DNA of 9,637 nt, taken from assembly GCA_030151505.1 (NCBI GenBank), contig JASLDQ010000149.1, forward strand, positions 1 through 9,637, read 5' to 3'. Every line of letters begins with the position of its first letter. Positions within the stretch are counted from its first letter, which is position 1. This DNA comes from Chromobacteriaceae bacterium (GTDB lineage Bacteria > Pseudomonadota > Gammaproteobacteria > Burkholderiales > Aquaspirillaceae). The notes below the pieces were generated by a model. It was not told the origin of the DNA. It did not search any database and saw only the letters and a list, made by a program, of their open reading frames with translations. This document shows, piece by piece, positions 8,445 through 9,637 of the stretch. The position numbers were made by a program, and so were the translations under genes.

Positions 8445-9637
8445 ATGACCGACGACCGCCCGTCCCACGCCGCCCCGTCCGCCCACGCCTTCCCGCTGCT
8501 GATCAAACAGCTTCTCAATACCACGCTGGTGCAGGCGCCCGAGCAGGAAATCGTCTATGCCGACCGCGCCCGCTTCACCTATCGCCAGATGTATGCGCGC
8601 CTGCAGCAGTACGCCCGCGCGCTGGCCGGCTTCGGCATCGGACACGGCGACACGGTGGCGGTGATGGACTGGGACAGCCACCGTTATCTGGAAAACTATC
8701 TGGCCGTGCCGATGATGGGCGCGGTGCTGTTCAACGTGAACGTGCGCCTGTCGCCCGACCAGATCCTCTACACCCTCAACCACGCCCGTCCCAAGGTGCT
8801 GCTGGTCAACGCCGAATTCCTGCCGGTACTGGAAACCATCCGCGCCGGAATCGAGTCGGTCGACACCTTCGTCCTGCTCAACGACGGCGAGCCGCTCGAC
8901 CCGGCCGCCGCCGGCTGCACGGCCGAATACGAAGCGCTGCTGGCCGCGCAGGTGCCGCAGTACGACTTTCCCGATTTCGACGAGAACACCCGCGCCACCA
9001 CCTTCTACACCACCGGCACCACCGGTCTGCCCAAGGGCGTGTTCTTCAGCCACCGCCAGCTGGTGCTGCATTCGCTCGGCGTCGGCCTGGGGCTGAGCGC
9101 GGCGCCGGCGCACGGCCGCCTGCATCGCGAAGACGTATACATGCCGATCACGCCGATGTTCCATGTGCATGCCTGGGGCTTCCCCTATATCGCCACCCTG
9201 CTCGGAATCAAGCAGGTCTACCCGGGCCGCTACCTGCCCGACGTGCTGCTGACGCTGATCGAGCGGGAGGGGGTGACGTTCTCGCAGTGCGTGCCGACCA
9301 TCCTGCACATGCTGCTCAACAGCCCCAGAGGTGCAGGCATCGACCTGGGCCGGCTCAAGATGGTGATAGGCGGTTCGGCCATGACCGAAGGGCTGGCGCT
9401 GGCGGCGCTGGAGCGCGGCATCGACGTGTTCGTCGGCTACGGCATGTCGGAGACCTGCCCGGTGATGACGCTGTCCCACCTCACCAGCGCGGAGGCCGCG
9501 CTGCTGCCGGCCGAGCAGGCGCCGTTGCGCATTCGCACCGGCCGCGCGGTACCGACCGTCGACCTGCGCATCGTCGACGAAAACCTGCAGGACGTGGCGC
9601 ACGACAGCAAGCGCCAGGGCGAAGTGGTGGTGCGGGC
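8445..9637 (+). CDS. AMP-forming fatty-acid (acyl)-CoA ligase, N-terminal 397 residues
   Basis: The frame stays open from ATG 8445 to the right window edge, so the C-terminal part (roughly a quarter of the usual 540-550 residues) is missing. The enzyme activates a carboxylic acid with ATP to an acyl-adenylate and transfers it to CoA. The ATP-binding loop YTTGTTGLPKGV spans residues 188-199. The substrate-side motif ITPMFHVHAWGFPY lies near 235-248, and the adenylate motif GYGMSETCPV is at 331-340. KQVYPGRYLPD also fits the medium/long-chain fatty-acyl-CoA ligase branch. Start support is GGAG (8434-8437) with 7 nt spacing. There is no signal peptide, so it is cytoplasmic. It lies 116 nt after the flavoprotein and is probably unrelated to it in function. 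Chain-length preference cannot be read from the sequence. Confidence 0.92.
   Translation, partial: MTDDRPSHAAPSAHAFPLLIKQLLNTTLVQAPEQEIVYADRARFTYRQMYARLQQYARALAGFGIGHGDTVAVMDWDSHRYLENYLAVPMMGAVLFNVNVRLSPDQILYTLNHARPKVLLVNAEFLPVLETIRAGIESVDTFVLLNDGEPLDPAAAGCTAEYEALLAAQVPQYDFPDFDENTRATTFYTTGTTGLPKGVFFSHRQLVLHSLGVGLGLSAAPAHGRLHREDVYMPITPMFHVHAWGFPYIATLLGIKQVYPGRYLPDVLLTLIEREGVTFSQCVPTILHMLLNSPRGAGIDLGRLKMVIGGSAMTEGLALAALERGIDVFVGYGMSETCPVMTLSHLTSAEAALLPAEQAPLRIRTGRAVPTVDLRIVDENLQDVAHDSKRQGEVVVR

Noticed and set aside
8427..9602. 391-codon open frame on the - strand opposite the acyl-CoA ligase
   Set aside because: The + strand frame carries the complete AMP-binding motifs; the antisense product has none.

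Overview
The window is GC-rich (codon third positions are mostly G or C) and looks like chromosome of a betaproteobacterium, probably Rhodocyclales- or Neisseriales-like. That placement is an impression from protein character and codon use, not a database result. All recognised genes are on the + strand, and the two edge genes are cut by the window ends.

Region 1 (1-3862) is the glycine cleavage cluster gcvT (3' end only), gcvH and gcvP. The T protein transfers the methylene group to tetrahydrofolate, the H protein carries the aminomethyl group on lipoyl-Lys65, and the P protein is the PLP-dependent glycine decarboxylase (Lys701). The gcvT-gcvH gap (130 nt) and gcvH-gcvP gap (100 nt) both contain strong hairpins. 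A clear intrinsic terminator at 3969-3996 closes the cluster.

Region 2 (about 4060-8328) is the most interesting part. An AT-rich island holds a near-consensus sigma-70 promoter (TTGATA, 17 nt, TATTAT) overlaid by two Fur-box-like 19-mers, each 14/19 to the consensus. It precedes a small three-helix PepSY-type membrane protein, a secreted DUF2271 protein, a secreted DUF4198 (NikM-like) protein and, after an unexplained 522-nt gap, a membrane-anchored diflavin reductase with FMN, FAD and NADPH domains. I read this as an iron-repressed cassette that passes cytoplasmic NADPH electrons across the inner membrane to reduce ferric complexes in the periplasm. Two periplasmic proteins of unknown function would assist. 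The TonB-dependent receptor expected nearby is not in the window.

Region 3 (8445-9637) is the first 397 residues of an AMP-forming acyl-CoA ligase with its own Shine-Dalgarno and a 116-nt leader. It is probably a separate fatty-acid activation gene. No tRNA, rRNA, CRISPR array, insertion sequence or phage gene was seen.
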